64,000 bases of DNA from Rubrivivax sp. (GTDB lineage Bacteria; Pseudomonadota; Gammaproteobacteria; Burkholderiales; Burkholderiaceae), in assembly GCA_016790225.1 (NCBI GenBank), contig JAEUOZ010000013.1:34917-98916 (forward strand). Direction: 5' to 3'. Below are positions 18,749 through 28,599 of the stretch, one piece after another (position 1 is the first letter of the stretch; every line of letters starts with the position of its first letter). The notes beneath the pieces are model-generated. The model was not told the DNA's origin and did no database searches. It was given only the letters and a program-made list of their open reading frames with translations. Made by a program: the position numbers and the translations under genes.

Positions 18749-18910
18749 GGCCCTGGCCAGGGCCTTGCGCGGCCAAAGGCCAGACCCCGCTGCTGCCGGG
18801 CCGCGTGGCGGTCTGCTGGTTTGGGCAGTTTGATAGCACCCCCAGGGCCGGGCTGCGCCCAGCCCGCCCCCCGCGGGGGTCCAAGCAAAGTGGCAAAGCC
18901 ACATTTGCTT
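18749..18910. repeat. Palindrome-rich intergenic segment after prmA (candidate dispersed repeat)
   Basis: This non-coding stretch holds a perfect 16-bp palindrome GGCCCTGGCCAGGGCC (18749-18764), a CCCCCCGCGGGGG block near 18868-18880, and a hairpin with AAGCAAA/TTTGCTT outer arms and GTGGC/GCCAC inner arms at 18883-18910. No T-run follows, so it is not a clear intrinsic terminator. Such palindrome clusters are typical of repeats scattered through intergenic regions, but no second copy is in this window. Confidence 0.45.
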
Positions 18911-18978
18911 CTGAGACCGGGCGTTCGGCCGATGTCCGCACCGGCGGTCAGACGGCGCGGCCATGGCATGATTTGCCC

Positions 18979-20019
18979 ATGACATTGGCCACGCGTTGCT
19001 CCGCCTGCGGCACCTCGTTCCGCATCGTGCAGGATCAGCTCAAGGTCTCGGGTGGCTGGGTCCGCTGCGGACGCTGCAACGAGGTCTTCAACGCGCTGGA
19101 AGGTCTGTACGAGATCTACACGCAGCCGGGTGAGCTCGGCACTTCCACGGCGCGGCCGGGCGGCCATGTGACGCCGCCACCAGAGCCCGCGGGCCCGGCA
19201 TCAGACACCTGGAACCGGCCGCCGCAGACCCCAGGCGCCTCTGCGCCGGTGCGCTCGACCGCCAACGAGGCGATGGGCGCGGCGATCTCGGGCGCGTACG
19301 GGCCCGCCGATCCGCCCGAGACGCAGGGTTTCGCCGCCGGCCCGGATGACCCCGCGGCCTTGCAGCAGCGCTTCGGTGAGGCCATCGAACCCGGCCTGCA
19401 GCGCCCGGCCTCTGCAGGCTCTGCGGGGCCTCAGGCACCGCCTTTCGACGATGTCGAAACGCGCCTGGAGCCGCGCCCTGGCGAAGAGGGAGCGGCCGCG
19501 CCCTCCTTCCTGCTGGAAGGCGAAGAGGCGATGCGGCGCAAGACCGGCCTGAGCCGCGGCCAGCGCTGGGCCTGGGGGCTGCTGGGTGCGGCCTTGGTGG
19601 TGCTGCTGGCGGCACAGGGCGCGCTCGCCTGGCGCGACACGCTGGCGCTGAAGCTGCCGGCCGCGAAGCCGGCGCTGGTCGAGGCCTGCAGTCTGCTGGC
19701 TTGCCGTGTTGAACCCTTGCGCCGCATGGCGGCACTGTCGGTGGACGGCAGCAACCTGCGCCAGCGAAACACCGAGGGCAGTTATGAACTGCTGGTCAAT
19801 CTGCGCAACCGCGGCGATCTGGCGCTGATGCTGCCCGCCTTCGAACTGACACTGACCGACACCCAAGGCCAGGCGCTGGTCAGGCGCGTGCTGCTCGGCT
19901 CTGATCTGGGTGCCCGCACCGAAACCATCGCCAGCGGCGCCGAACTGAGCCTGGCCGGCGTGCTCGAGATCAGCGACCGTCGCATCGCCGGCTATACCGT
20001 CGAGATCTTCTATCCCTGA
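18979..20019 (+). CDS. Zinc-ribbon DUF3426 domain membrane protein
   Basis: This 346-residue protein begins MTLATRCSACGTSFRIVQDQ. Cysteines 7, 10, 30 and 33 form an MJ0042-type zinc ribbon ending in RCGRCNEVFNA. A low-complexity proline/alanine/glycine region follows (about 60-185), then one membrane segment (WAWGLLGAALVVLLAAQGAL, ~195-215) and a C-terminal DUF3426 domain (~240-346), presumably periplasmic. Function is unknown. The gene follows prmA in Burkholderiales. The ATG chosen is the only one that starts directly at the zinc ribbon. Confidence 0.88.
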   Translation: MTLATRCSACGTSFRIVQDQLKVSGGWVRCGRCNEVFNALEGLYEIYTQPGELGTSTARPGGHVTPPPEPAGPASDTWNRPPQTPGASAPVRSTANEAMGAAISGAYGPADPPETQGFAAGPDDPAALQQRFGEAIEPGLQRPASAGSAGPQAPPFDDVETRLEPRPGEEGAAAPSFLLEGEEAMRRKTGLSRGQRWAWGLLGAALVVLLAAQGALAWRDTLALKLPAAKPALVEACSLLACRVEPLRRMAALSVDGSNLRQRNTEGSYELLVNLRNRGDLALMLPAFELTLTDTQGQALVRRVLLGSDLGARTETIASGAELSLAGVLEISDRRIAGYTVEIFYP

Positions 20020-20055
20020 GGACCAAGCCCGGCGTCCTCGCCTCCTGGAGCCACC

Positions 20056-20961
20056 ATGCCCGCGCTCATCTGCGGTTCACTCGCGTTCGACACCATCACC
20101 ACGTTTCCCGGCCGGTTCGGCCAGCAGATCCTGCCCGACCAGCTGCACATCCTGAATGTCTCCTTCCTCGTGCCCGAGCTGCGGCGCGAGTTCGGCGGCT
20201 GCGCGGGCAACATGGCCTACACGCTGCAGGCGCTGGGCGGTGCGCCGGTGATCATGGCCACGCTGGGCAGTGACGGCGGCGACTACCGCGCGCGTCTGCA
20301 CCGGTGGGGCGTCGACACCTCGCTGGTGACGACGATGGAAGACAACTACACGGCCCAGGCCATCATCATCACCGACACGGACAACAACCAGATCACGGCC
20401 TTTCATCCCGGCGCCATGCAGCAGGCAGGCGAGATCCGGGTGCCGGCTCGCGAGGATCTGCGTATCGGCATCATCGCGCCGGACGGGCGCGAGGCCATGT
20501 GGTCACATGCCGCGCAGATGAAGGCCCACGGCATCCCGTTCATCTTCGATCCCGGTCAGCAGCTGCCCCAGTTCGACGGCCCCGAGCTCCAGGCTTTTGT
20601 GGACCGCGCCACCTGGGTGGCCGTCAACGATTACGAAGGGCGCATGCTGTGCGAGCGCACGGGCCACACGCTGGAGTCACTCTCGCGCTCGCACCTGGCC
20701 GGCGTCGTGGTGACACTTGGCGCCCAGGGCTGCGAGATCTGGCGCCAGGGCGAGCGGGTCCACGTGCCCGGCGAGACCGCCACGCAGATCGTCGATCCCA
20801 CCGGCTGTGGCGATGCCTTTCGCGGAGCCCTGCTCTACGGCCTGGAACGCGGCTGGTCCCTGGAGCGCTGCGTGGCACTCGGCAACCGCGTGGGGGCGCT
20901 GAAGATCGCCTGCCGCGGCGGCCAGAACCATGTCATCGATCCGTCGGTGGTGCAGCTGTAG
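20056..20961 (+). CDS. PfkB-family carbohydrate/nucleoside kinase
   Basis: This 301-residue cytoplasmic kinase of the ribokinase fold starts MPALICGSLAFDTITTFPG. The N-terminal substrate region has FGGCAGNMAYTLQALGG and LGSDGGDYRARLHRWGVDTS. The C-terminal PfkB signature is DPTGCGDAFRGALLYGLERG, in which the Asp of GCGD is the catalytic base. Related proteins are called adenosine or sugar kinases; the substrate cannot be decided from sequence. It lies 36 bp after the DUF3426 gene and is followed by a strong terminator. Confidence 0.88.
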   Translation: MPALICGSLAFDTITTFPGRFGQQILPDQLHILNVSFLVPELRREFGGCAGNMAYTLQALGGAPVIMATLGSDGGDYRARLHRWGVDTSLVTTMEDNYTAQAIIITDTDNNQITAFHPGAMQQAGEIRVPAREDLRIGIIAPDGREAMWSHAAQMKAHGIPFIFDPGQQLPQFDGPELQAFVDRATWVAVNDYEGRMLCERTGHTLESLSRSHLAGVVVTLGAQGCEIWRQGERVHVPGETATQIVDPTGCGDAFRGALLYGLERGWSLERCVALGNRVGALKIACRGGQNHVIDPSVVQL

Positions 20962-20982
20962 TGGCGCGTTGGCGATGAGCAG

Positions 20983-21011
20983 AAAAAAAGCCCGGCTCTC
21001 GCCGGGCTTTC
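20983..21011. terminator. Intrinsic terminator between the kinase and histone genes
   Basis: AAAAAAAGCCCGGC-TCTC-GCCGGGCTTTCT forms a GC-rich stem (AAGCCCGGC with GCCGGGCTT) around a TCTC loop. There is an A-run before it and a short T-run after it, so it can end transcription from both converging genes. Confidence 0.85.
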
Positions 21012-21046
21012 TGCTTCAGGGGCGCGCTGGGCGCCCGTGCCGCACA

Positions 21047-21397
21047 TCAGGGCTTGTTGCCCGTCGGGAAGGGCCAGGCTGCTGCCGGGCTGAGTGCCGT
21101 CTTCGCCGCAGGGGCAGCAGGAGCAGCAGGGGCAGCGGGAGCCTTCTTCGCTGCGGCCTTTTTCGCAGCGGGCTTCTTGGCGGCAGGGGCCTTCTTGGCG
21201 GCGGCCTTCTTGGCGGGCGCAGCCTTCTTCGCGGGTGCTGCCTTCTTCGCAGCCGGAGCCTTGGCCGCAGGGGCCTTGGCGGGCGCCGCCTTCTTGGCCG
21301 GAGCGGCCTTCTTCGCCGGTGCCGCCTTCTTGGCCGGTGCCGCCTTCTTCGCCGGAGCGGCCTTCTTGGCCGGAGCGGCCTTCTTCGCAGTTGCCAT
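21047..21397 (-). CDS. Histone H1-like lysine/alanine-rich DNA-binding protein
   Basis: This 116-residue basic protein is built mostly of AAPAKK repeats (about residues 4-90), then an APAAPAAPA stretch and a conserved end ALSPAAAWPFPTGNKP. It resembles bacterial H1-like (Hc/AlgP-type) proteins that bind DNA non-specifically in the nucleoid. The start MATAKKAAPAKK is preceded by AAGGAG at good spacing; a slightly longer frame adds six residues without a ribosome site. Two inverted repeats lie 30-95 bp upstream. Repeat number in such genes commonly varies between strains. Confidence 0.9.
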   Translation of the reverse strand: MATAKKAAPAKKAAPAKKAAPAKKAAPAKKAAPAKKAAPAKAPAAKAPAAKKAAPAKKAAPAKKAAAKKAPAAKKPAAKKAAAKKAPAAPAAPAAPAAKTALSPAAAWPFPTGNKP

Positions 21398-21426
21398 AAC
21401 GATCTCCTTGATCAAGTTGCAAAGAG

Positions 21427-21492
21427 CACTGCGCTCATCGAATCAGCGCAGTGATTCACCGCCCGCGGACCCGCTCCACGCCAGGCGTGGAG
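21427..21492. promoter_or_regulatory. Two perfect inverted repeats upstream of the histone gene
   Basis: At 21427-21453, CACTGCGCT and AGCGCAGTG are perfect 9-bp arms with a 9-bp spacer. At 21440-21457, GAATCA/TGATTC makes an overlapping 6-bp hairpin that would exclude the first. At 21474-21492, CTCCACGCC/GGCGTGGAG is a perfect 9-bp stem around one base. They lie between the nrdB stop and the histone start. Operators, a leader switch and an nrdB terminator are all possible; no U-run follows on the minus strand. Confidence 0.5.
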
Positions 21493-21628
21493 TCGAAACC
21501 GCGGTCTCGGTGAACAGGGTCGCAGGCCGGCACGCCGCTTCTGGCGGCAGCGCATCCAGACCTGCAAGTCGGGAAACCATCTTCGATACGGTGTGTCCGG
21601 CCCTGGTGTCTTTGCACGGATCCGGCCT

Positions 21629-22966
21629 TCAATCCCAGGAAAGCGCGCCCCCGGACTGGTACTCGATGACACGGGTCTCGAAGAAGTTGCGCTCCTTCTT
21701 CAAGTCGATCATCTCGCTCATCCAGGGGAACGGATTTTCTTCGTTGGGGAACAGGGCTTCCAGGCCGATCTGCGTGGCACGCCGGTTGGCGATGTAGCGC
21801 AGGTAGCCCTTGAACATGGAGGCATTGAGGCCGAGCACGCCACGCGGCATGGTGTCTTCGGCGTAGCGGTACTCGAGATCGACGGCCTTGAGGAACAGCG
21901 CCTTGATCTCGGCGCGGAACTCCGGCGTCCACAGGTGCGGGTTCTCGAGCTTGATGGCGTTGATGAGGTCGATGCCGAAATTGCAGTGCATCGACTCGTC
22001 GCGCAGGATGTACTGGTACTGCTCGGCAGCACCGGTCATCTTGTTCTGCCGGCCCAGCGCCAGGATCTGCGTGAAGCCGACGTAGAAGAACAAACCTTCC
22101 ATCAGGCAGGCAAAGACGATCAGGCTCTTCAGCAGGGTCTGATCCGCTTCCGGCGTGCCGGTCTTGAAGTGCGGATCCATGATCGCGTCGATGAACGGGA
22201 TCAGGAACTCGTCCTTGTCGCGGATGGAGGAGACCTCGTGGTAGGCGTTGAAGATCTCGCCTTCGTCCAGGCCCAGCGATTCGACGATGTACTGGTAGGC
22301 GTGAGTGTGGATCGCTTCCTCGAAGGCCTGGCGCAGCAGGAACTGGCGGCATTCGGGCGCGGTGATGTGGCGGTAGGTGCCCAGCGTGATGTTGTTGGCC
22401 GCCAGCGAATCCGCCGTGACGAAGAAGCCGAGGTTGCGCTTGACGATGCGGCGCTCGTCTTCGGTCAGGCCGTTGGGGTCTTTCCAGGTCGCGATGTCGC
22501 GCGACATGTTGACCTCCTGCGGCATCCAGTGGTTGGCACAGGTGGCGAGGTACTTCTCCCAGGCCCACTTGTACTTGAAGGGCACCAGCTGGTTGACATC
22601 GGTCTGCGCATTGATGATGCGCTTGTCGGCCACGTTCACGCGGCGCGCGAGGCCGCCGGAAGAAGCCGGGGCCGCAGCGGGCGGGGCGGCGGGGCGGGCG
22701 ATGACCGGCATCGCGGGCGCGATGGCCGAGCCAGCCTGCGGCACGTGAATGCCCGAAGGCAGAGCAGCCGCAACTGAAGCGTTAGGTACCGACGACCCGG
22801 CGGGCTGGACCGAAGCGGCCGACGGCCGGGAGGACAGCGGGGCCGAAGCGCCACCGATCTCGGCAAGGCGGGGTTCGACGGCGGCAGGAGGGACGACGGC
22901 CTTGGGCGCGATGGCGGGCATCGGCTTGGGCGTTGGTGAGCGAGCGTCTTCTTCCCAGACCAGCAT
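21629..22966 (-). CDS. nrdB: Ribonucleoside-diphosphate reductase, beta subunit (class Ia)
   Basis: NrdB houses the diiron-tyrosyl radical that starts ribonucleotide reduction by NrdA. The 445-residue protein has the radical-bearing and iron-ligand segments [30 protein letters not shown] and [15 protein letters not shown]. The first ~110 residues are an alanine/proline-rich extension before the conserved [20 protein letters not shown] start, making it longer than the ~380-residue E. coli protein. The start [10 protein letters not shown] is used; upstream codons are non-conserved. It is downstream of nrdA with 227 bp between them and has a plausible promoter of its own. Confidence 0.95.
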   Translation of the reverse strand: MLVWEEDARSPTPKPMPAIAPKAVVPPAAVEPRLAEIGGASAPLSSRPSAASVQPAGSSVPNASVAAALPSGIHVPQAGSAIAPAMPVIARPAAPPAAAPASSGGLARRVNVADKRIINAQTDVNQLVPFKYKWAWEKYLATCANHWMPQEVNMSRDIATWKDPNGLTEDERRIVKRNLGFFVTADSLAANNITLGTYRHITAPECRQFLLRQAFEEAIHTHAYQYIVESLGLDEGEIFNAYHEVSSIRDKDEFLIPFIDAIMDPHFKTGTPEADQTLLKSLIVFACLMEGLFFYVGFTQILALGRQNKMTGAAEQYQYILRDESMHCNFGIDLINAIKLENPHLWTPEFRAEIKALFLKAVDLEYRYAEDTMPRGVLGLNASMFKGYLRYIANRRATQIGLEALFPNEENPFPWMSEMIDLKKERNFFETRVIEYQSGGALSWD

Positions 22967-22991
22967 GTGTTGGTTCGTCCTGTGGCGGTGA

Positions 22992-23020
22992 ATTATCGGA
23001 GTGTTGCTGGAGAACACCAA
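22992..23020 (-). promoter_or_regulatory. Candidate sigma-70 promoter of nrdB
   Basis: On the minus strand TTGGTG (23015-23020) and GATAAT (22992-22997) are separated by exactly 17 bp, about 20 bp before the nrdB start. GATAAT matches five of six consensus bases; the -35 is weaker. Confidence 0.5.
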
Positions 23021-23120
23021 GCACTTCTTGACATCCTCACGACACTGATGTTGTGACCAAGCATCGCAAATGCATCGACGGCCTGCGATGCCCGGGTCAG
23101 CCTCTCGCTTGACCGGCCAA

Positions 23121-23134
23121 CTTGTCTAGACAAG
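23121..23134. promoter_or_regulatory. Perfect 14-bp palindrome between nrdA and nrdB
   Basis: CTTGTCTAGACAAG is its own reverse complement. It lies in the nrdA-nrdB spacer about 100 bp upstream of the candidate nrdB promoter. It does not match the NrdR box. It may be the site of a dimeric repressor or a short hairpin; the regulator is unknown. Confidence 0.4.
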
Positions 23135-23193
23135 ATGGCCTCGAAGAAGCCGCGTACCGATCACCCGATGTGACCGGAAAACGCGGGCCTTCT

Positions 23194-26115
<2,922 letters not shown>

Positions 26116-26281
26116 GGAAACCCCTTGAAGAAAGGCAGGGACTGCGACCCTGCCGTGGTCTATCGATTCGTGGTGAGCGAGCGTCCTGGCCCGGCACGCC
26201 CAGGTGCCTGCTGTGGCCCTGGCAATGGCCCGCTGCGCGCGGTGCTTGTTCTGCACGGCGCCGATGGCTGCGCCGTGGTCG

Positions 26282-26329
26282 GCACTATATATGGGGTCTG
26301 AAGGGCCAACAAGGCACTACCCGTAGTGC
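26282..26329 (-). promoter_or_regulatory. nrdA promoter with two NrdR-box-like sites
   Basis: Two 16-bp sites, GCACTATATATGGGGT (26282-26297) and GCACTACCCGTAGTGC (26314-26329), are 32 bp apart, three helical turns, as is usual for paired NrdR boxes (consensus ACAC-WATATATW-GTGT type). A sigma-70 promoter overlaps them on the minus strand: TTGTTG (26307-26312), 17 bp, TATAGT (26284-26289). Box 1 covers the -10. The leader to nrdA is about 160 bp. The rest of 26116-26448 shows no gene. Binding is inferred. Confidence 0.6.
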
Positions 26330-26448
26330 ATATTGGGGAGATGCCCGAATGACAACAGTGCGCGTAACTGCTTCATCCAAACGCAACAGCAAGGCTTGCG
26401 GGCCGTGTCCTGACGAGCCTGCGCAAGGTCGTGCGCGAAGGCATTCAC

Positions 26449-27084
26449 TCACTCCGCAGGCGCTACATCCTGTGGCAATTGCAGCGGCGATGCGCGGCCC
26501 AGCAGGCGCCGAAGCCGGACCCAGTCAAAACCCTCTCCGGGATCCCCCTTGCGGCCCGGCGCCACATGCTCGTGGCCCACGGCCCAGCGCAGCGGATGGC
26601 GCCGAGACAGGGCGTCCAGCAGGCGCGCGAGGCGCCGGTACTGCGCCTGCTCGAAGCGCAGGCCTTCCAGACCTTCGAGCTCGATGCCGATGGAGAAGTC
26701 GTTGCACCGATCGCGGCCGCCCCAACGGGACACGCCCGCATGCCAGGCGCGCCGATCGCAGGACACGAACTGCAGCGTGCGCCCATCGCGGCGGATGAAG
26801 AAATGGGCACTCACGCGCAGACCCTGCAGGCCTTCGAAGTACGGATGCGCGCGCCCGTCCAGCCGATTGCCGAAGAACTGCTCCACCTGCGGGCCGCCGT
26901 AGACGCCGGGCGGCAGGCTGATCGAATGCACGATGGCCAGCGTCACGGCCTCGCCAGCGGGGCGGGCGCCCTGATTCGGGCTGCCGCAGCGCCGCGCAGC
27001 GCGCCACCACCCCTCACGCCAGGCTGATGACGCGCAGGCCGCACGGGGCGCCCGCCGGCGCCGCCGATCAGCCGGCTTCGCCAC
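26449..27084 (-). CDS. ampD: 1,6-anhydro-N-acetylmuramyl-L-alanine amidase
   Basis: AmpD is the cytoplasmic zinc amidase that removes the peptide from anhydroMurNAc-peptides in cell-wall recycling. The 211-residue protein has the amidase_2 fold: AIVHSISLPPG (zinc His), AHFFIRRDGRTLQFV, WHAGVSRWGGRDRCNDFSIGIELEG (split between beta strands), and GHEHVAPGRKGDPGEGFDW, which provides the remaining zinc and catalytic residues. The GTG start overlaps the pilR stop by 17 bp, and the first ~20 residues are arginine-rich; the conserved part starts at WREGWWRAARRCGSPNQ. Mpl at 3.9 kb uses the tripeptide AmpD releases. Confidence 0.92.
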   Translation of the reverse strand: MAKPADRRRRRAPRAACASSAWREGWWRAARRCGSPNQGARPAGEAVTLAIVHSISLPPGVYGGPQVEQFFGNRLDGRAHPYFEGLQGLRVSAHFFIRRDGRTLQFVSCDRRAWHAGVSRWGGRDRCNDFSIGIELEGLEGLRFEQAQYRRLARLLDALSRRHPLRWAVGHEHVAPGRKGDPGEGFDWVRLRRLLGRASPLQLPQDVAPAE

Positions 27085-28582
27085 GGTCGGAATCGGACTT
27101 CTCGCTCAGCACGCCCAGCCGGGCCATGCGGTAGCGCATCTGGCGCAGCGACAGGCCCAGGCTCTCACCGGCCGCGGTGCGGTTGTAGCGGTGCTTCTGC
27201 AGCGCCCGGTGAAGGACATCCCGCTCGATATCGTCCAGGTAGGCCACCAGATCAGAAGGCAGTTCGCCAGCGCTCGCCACCGACAACCCGGACGTCGACC
27301 CCGACGCAAGCGGTGCCAAAGCCGCCGGAGCCGCCGCAGCCGCCGAGGCCACCCCGACTGCCGCCTCCACGGCAGGCCCGCCGGCCCATTCGGCGAGCTC
27401 GCCCAGGCCCAGATCGGCCGCTTCGATGCGATCGGCGCCGGACATCGCCAGCGCGCGGTGCAGCAGGTTTTCCAGTTCGCGCACGTTGCCGGCAAAGGCT
27501 TGCCGCTGCAGCAGCTGCATCGCGGGCGCAGCGACGACCGGCACCGTCTCGACGCCCGCATCGTCGGCCATGCGCCTGAGCAGCGCTTCGCAGATCAAGG
27601 GCAGATCCTGCAGCCGCTCGCGCAGGGGTGGCACGCCGATGCGGATGACGTTGAGCCGGTAGAACAGGTCTTGCCGAAAACGCCCGGCCTGCACCTCGGC
27701 GGCCAGATCCTTGTGCGTGGCGCTCACGATGCGCACCTGCGTGGGTACCTCGGCCACCGCTCCCACGGGGCGCACGGCGCGCTCCTGGATCACCCGCAGC
27801 AGCTTGCTCTGCATGGCCAGCGGCAGATCGCCGATCTCGTCCAGGAAGAGCGTGCCGCCCTGCGCGGCCTGGAAGAAACCCTCCCGGTCTTCCGCGGCGC
27901 CGGTGAAGGCGCCCTTGCGGTAGCCGAAGAATTCGGCCTCGAGCAGGTTTTCGGGGATCGCGCCGCAATTGACGGCCACAAAGGGCCCGCTGGCGCGCGT
28001 GGAGCAGGCATGCACGGCACGCGCCACCAGCTCCTTGCCGGTGCCCGACTCGCCCTGCACCAGCACCGGCGCCATGCTGCGCGACACCTTTTCCACCAGC
28101 GCGCGCACCTGGCTCATTGCCGGCGACGAGCCTACCAAACGCTCCAGTGCATCGGACGGTGCCGCGCTGCCGCCGCCTTTCTGGCGCTCCCGGCGCACGG
28201 CGCCCGAGGGCTCCTCGGCCGCCGTCCGCCGGCCGACGGCCGAGGCCACCACCGCACGGAACTGCTTCAGGTCCACCGGCTTGGTGAGGTAGTCGAAGGC
28301 GCCGGCCTTCAGCGCTTCCACCGCGTTCTCGGCCGAGCCATAGGCCGTGATGACGATGGCGCGCTCGGGCCGCCCGGCCGCTTCCAGCCGCTTGAGCAGA
28401 TCCATGCCCGTGCCGTCGGGCAGGCGCATGTCGGTGATCAGCGCGTGGAAGCCGCGTCCCTGCAGCAGCTCCCAGGCTTCGCCCACCGTGCCGGCGCACT
28501 CGACCTCATAACCTTCGCGGACCAGTGTCAGTTCGTACAGGGTGCGCAGATCGGGCTCGTCGTCGACGACCAGCAGGTTCAT
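27068..28582 (-). CDS. pilR: Sigma-54-dependent response regulator PilR
   Basis: PilR activates RpoN-dependent transcription, classically of pilA. The 504-residue protein has three domains: a receiver (residues 1-120; LVVDDEPDL, phospho-acceptor in LITDMRLPDG), an AAA+ domain (about 160-390; GESGTGKELVAR, GAFTGAAEDREGFF for sigma-54 contact, TLFLDEIGDLP), and a Fis-type helix-turn-helix near the end (YNRTAAGESLGLSLRQMRYR). An alanine-rich linker occupies ~410-450. It starts 17 bp after pilS, so the pair is an operon, and ampD follows with overlap. Confidence 0.93.
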   Translation of the reverse strand: MNLLVVDDEPDLRTLYELTLVREGYEVECAGTVGEAWELLQGRGFHALITDMRLPDGTGMDLLKRLEAAGRPERAIVITAYGSAENAVEALKAGAFDYLTKPVDLKQFRAVVASAVGRRTAAEEPSGAVRRERQKGGGSAAPSDALERLVGSSPAMSQVRALVEKVSRSMAPVLVQGESGTGKELVARAVHACSTRASGPFVAVNCGAIPENLLEAEFFGYRKGAFTGAAEDREGFFQAAQGGTLFLDEIGDLPLAMQSKLLRVIQERAVRPVGAVAEVPTQVRIVSATHKDLAAEVQAGRFRQDLFYRLNVIRIGVPPLRERLQDLPLICEALLRRMADDAGVETVPVVAAPAMQLLQRQAFAGNVRELENLLHRALAMSGADRIEAADLGLGELAEWAGGPAVEAAVGVASAAAAAPAALAPLASGSTSGLSVASAGELPSDLVAYLDDIERDVLHRALQKHRYNRTAAGESLGLSLRQMRYRMARLGVLSEKSDSDRGEAG

Positions 28583-28599
28583 GCGCGAAGAGGCGACAT

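Noticed and set aside
21094..21397. CRISPR-like tandem repetition
   Set aside because: The repetition is the AAPAKK codon pattern of the H1-like histone gene; there are no spacers and no cas genes.
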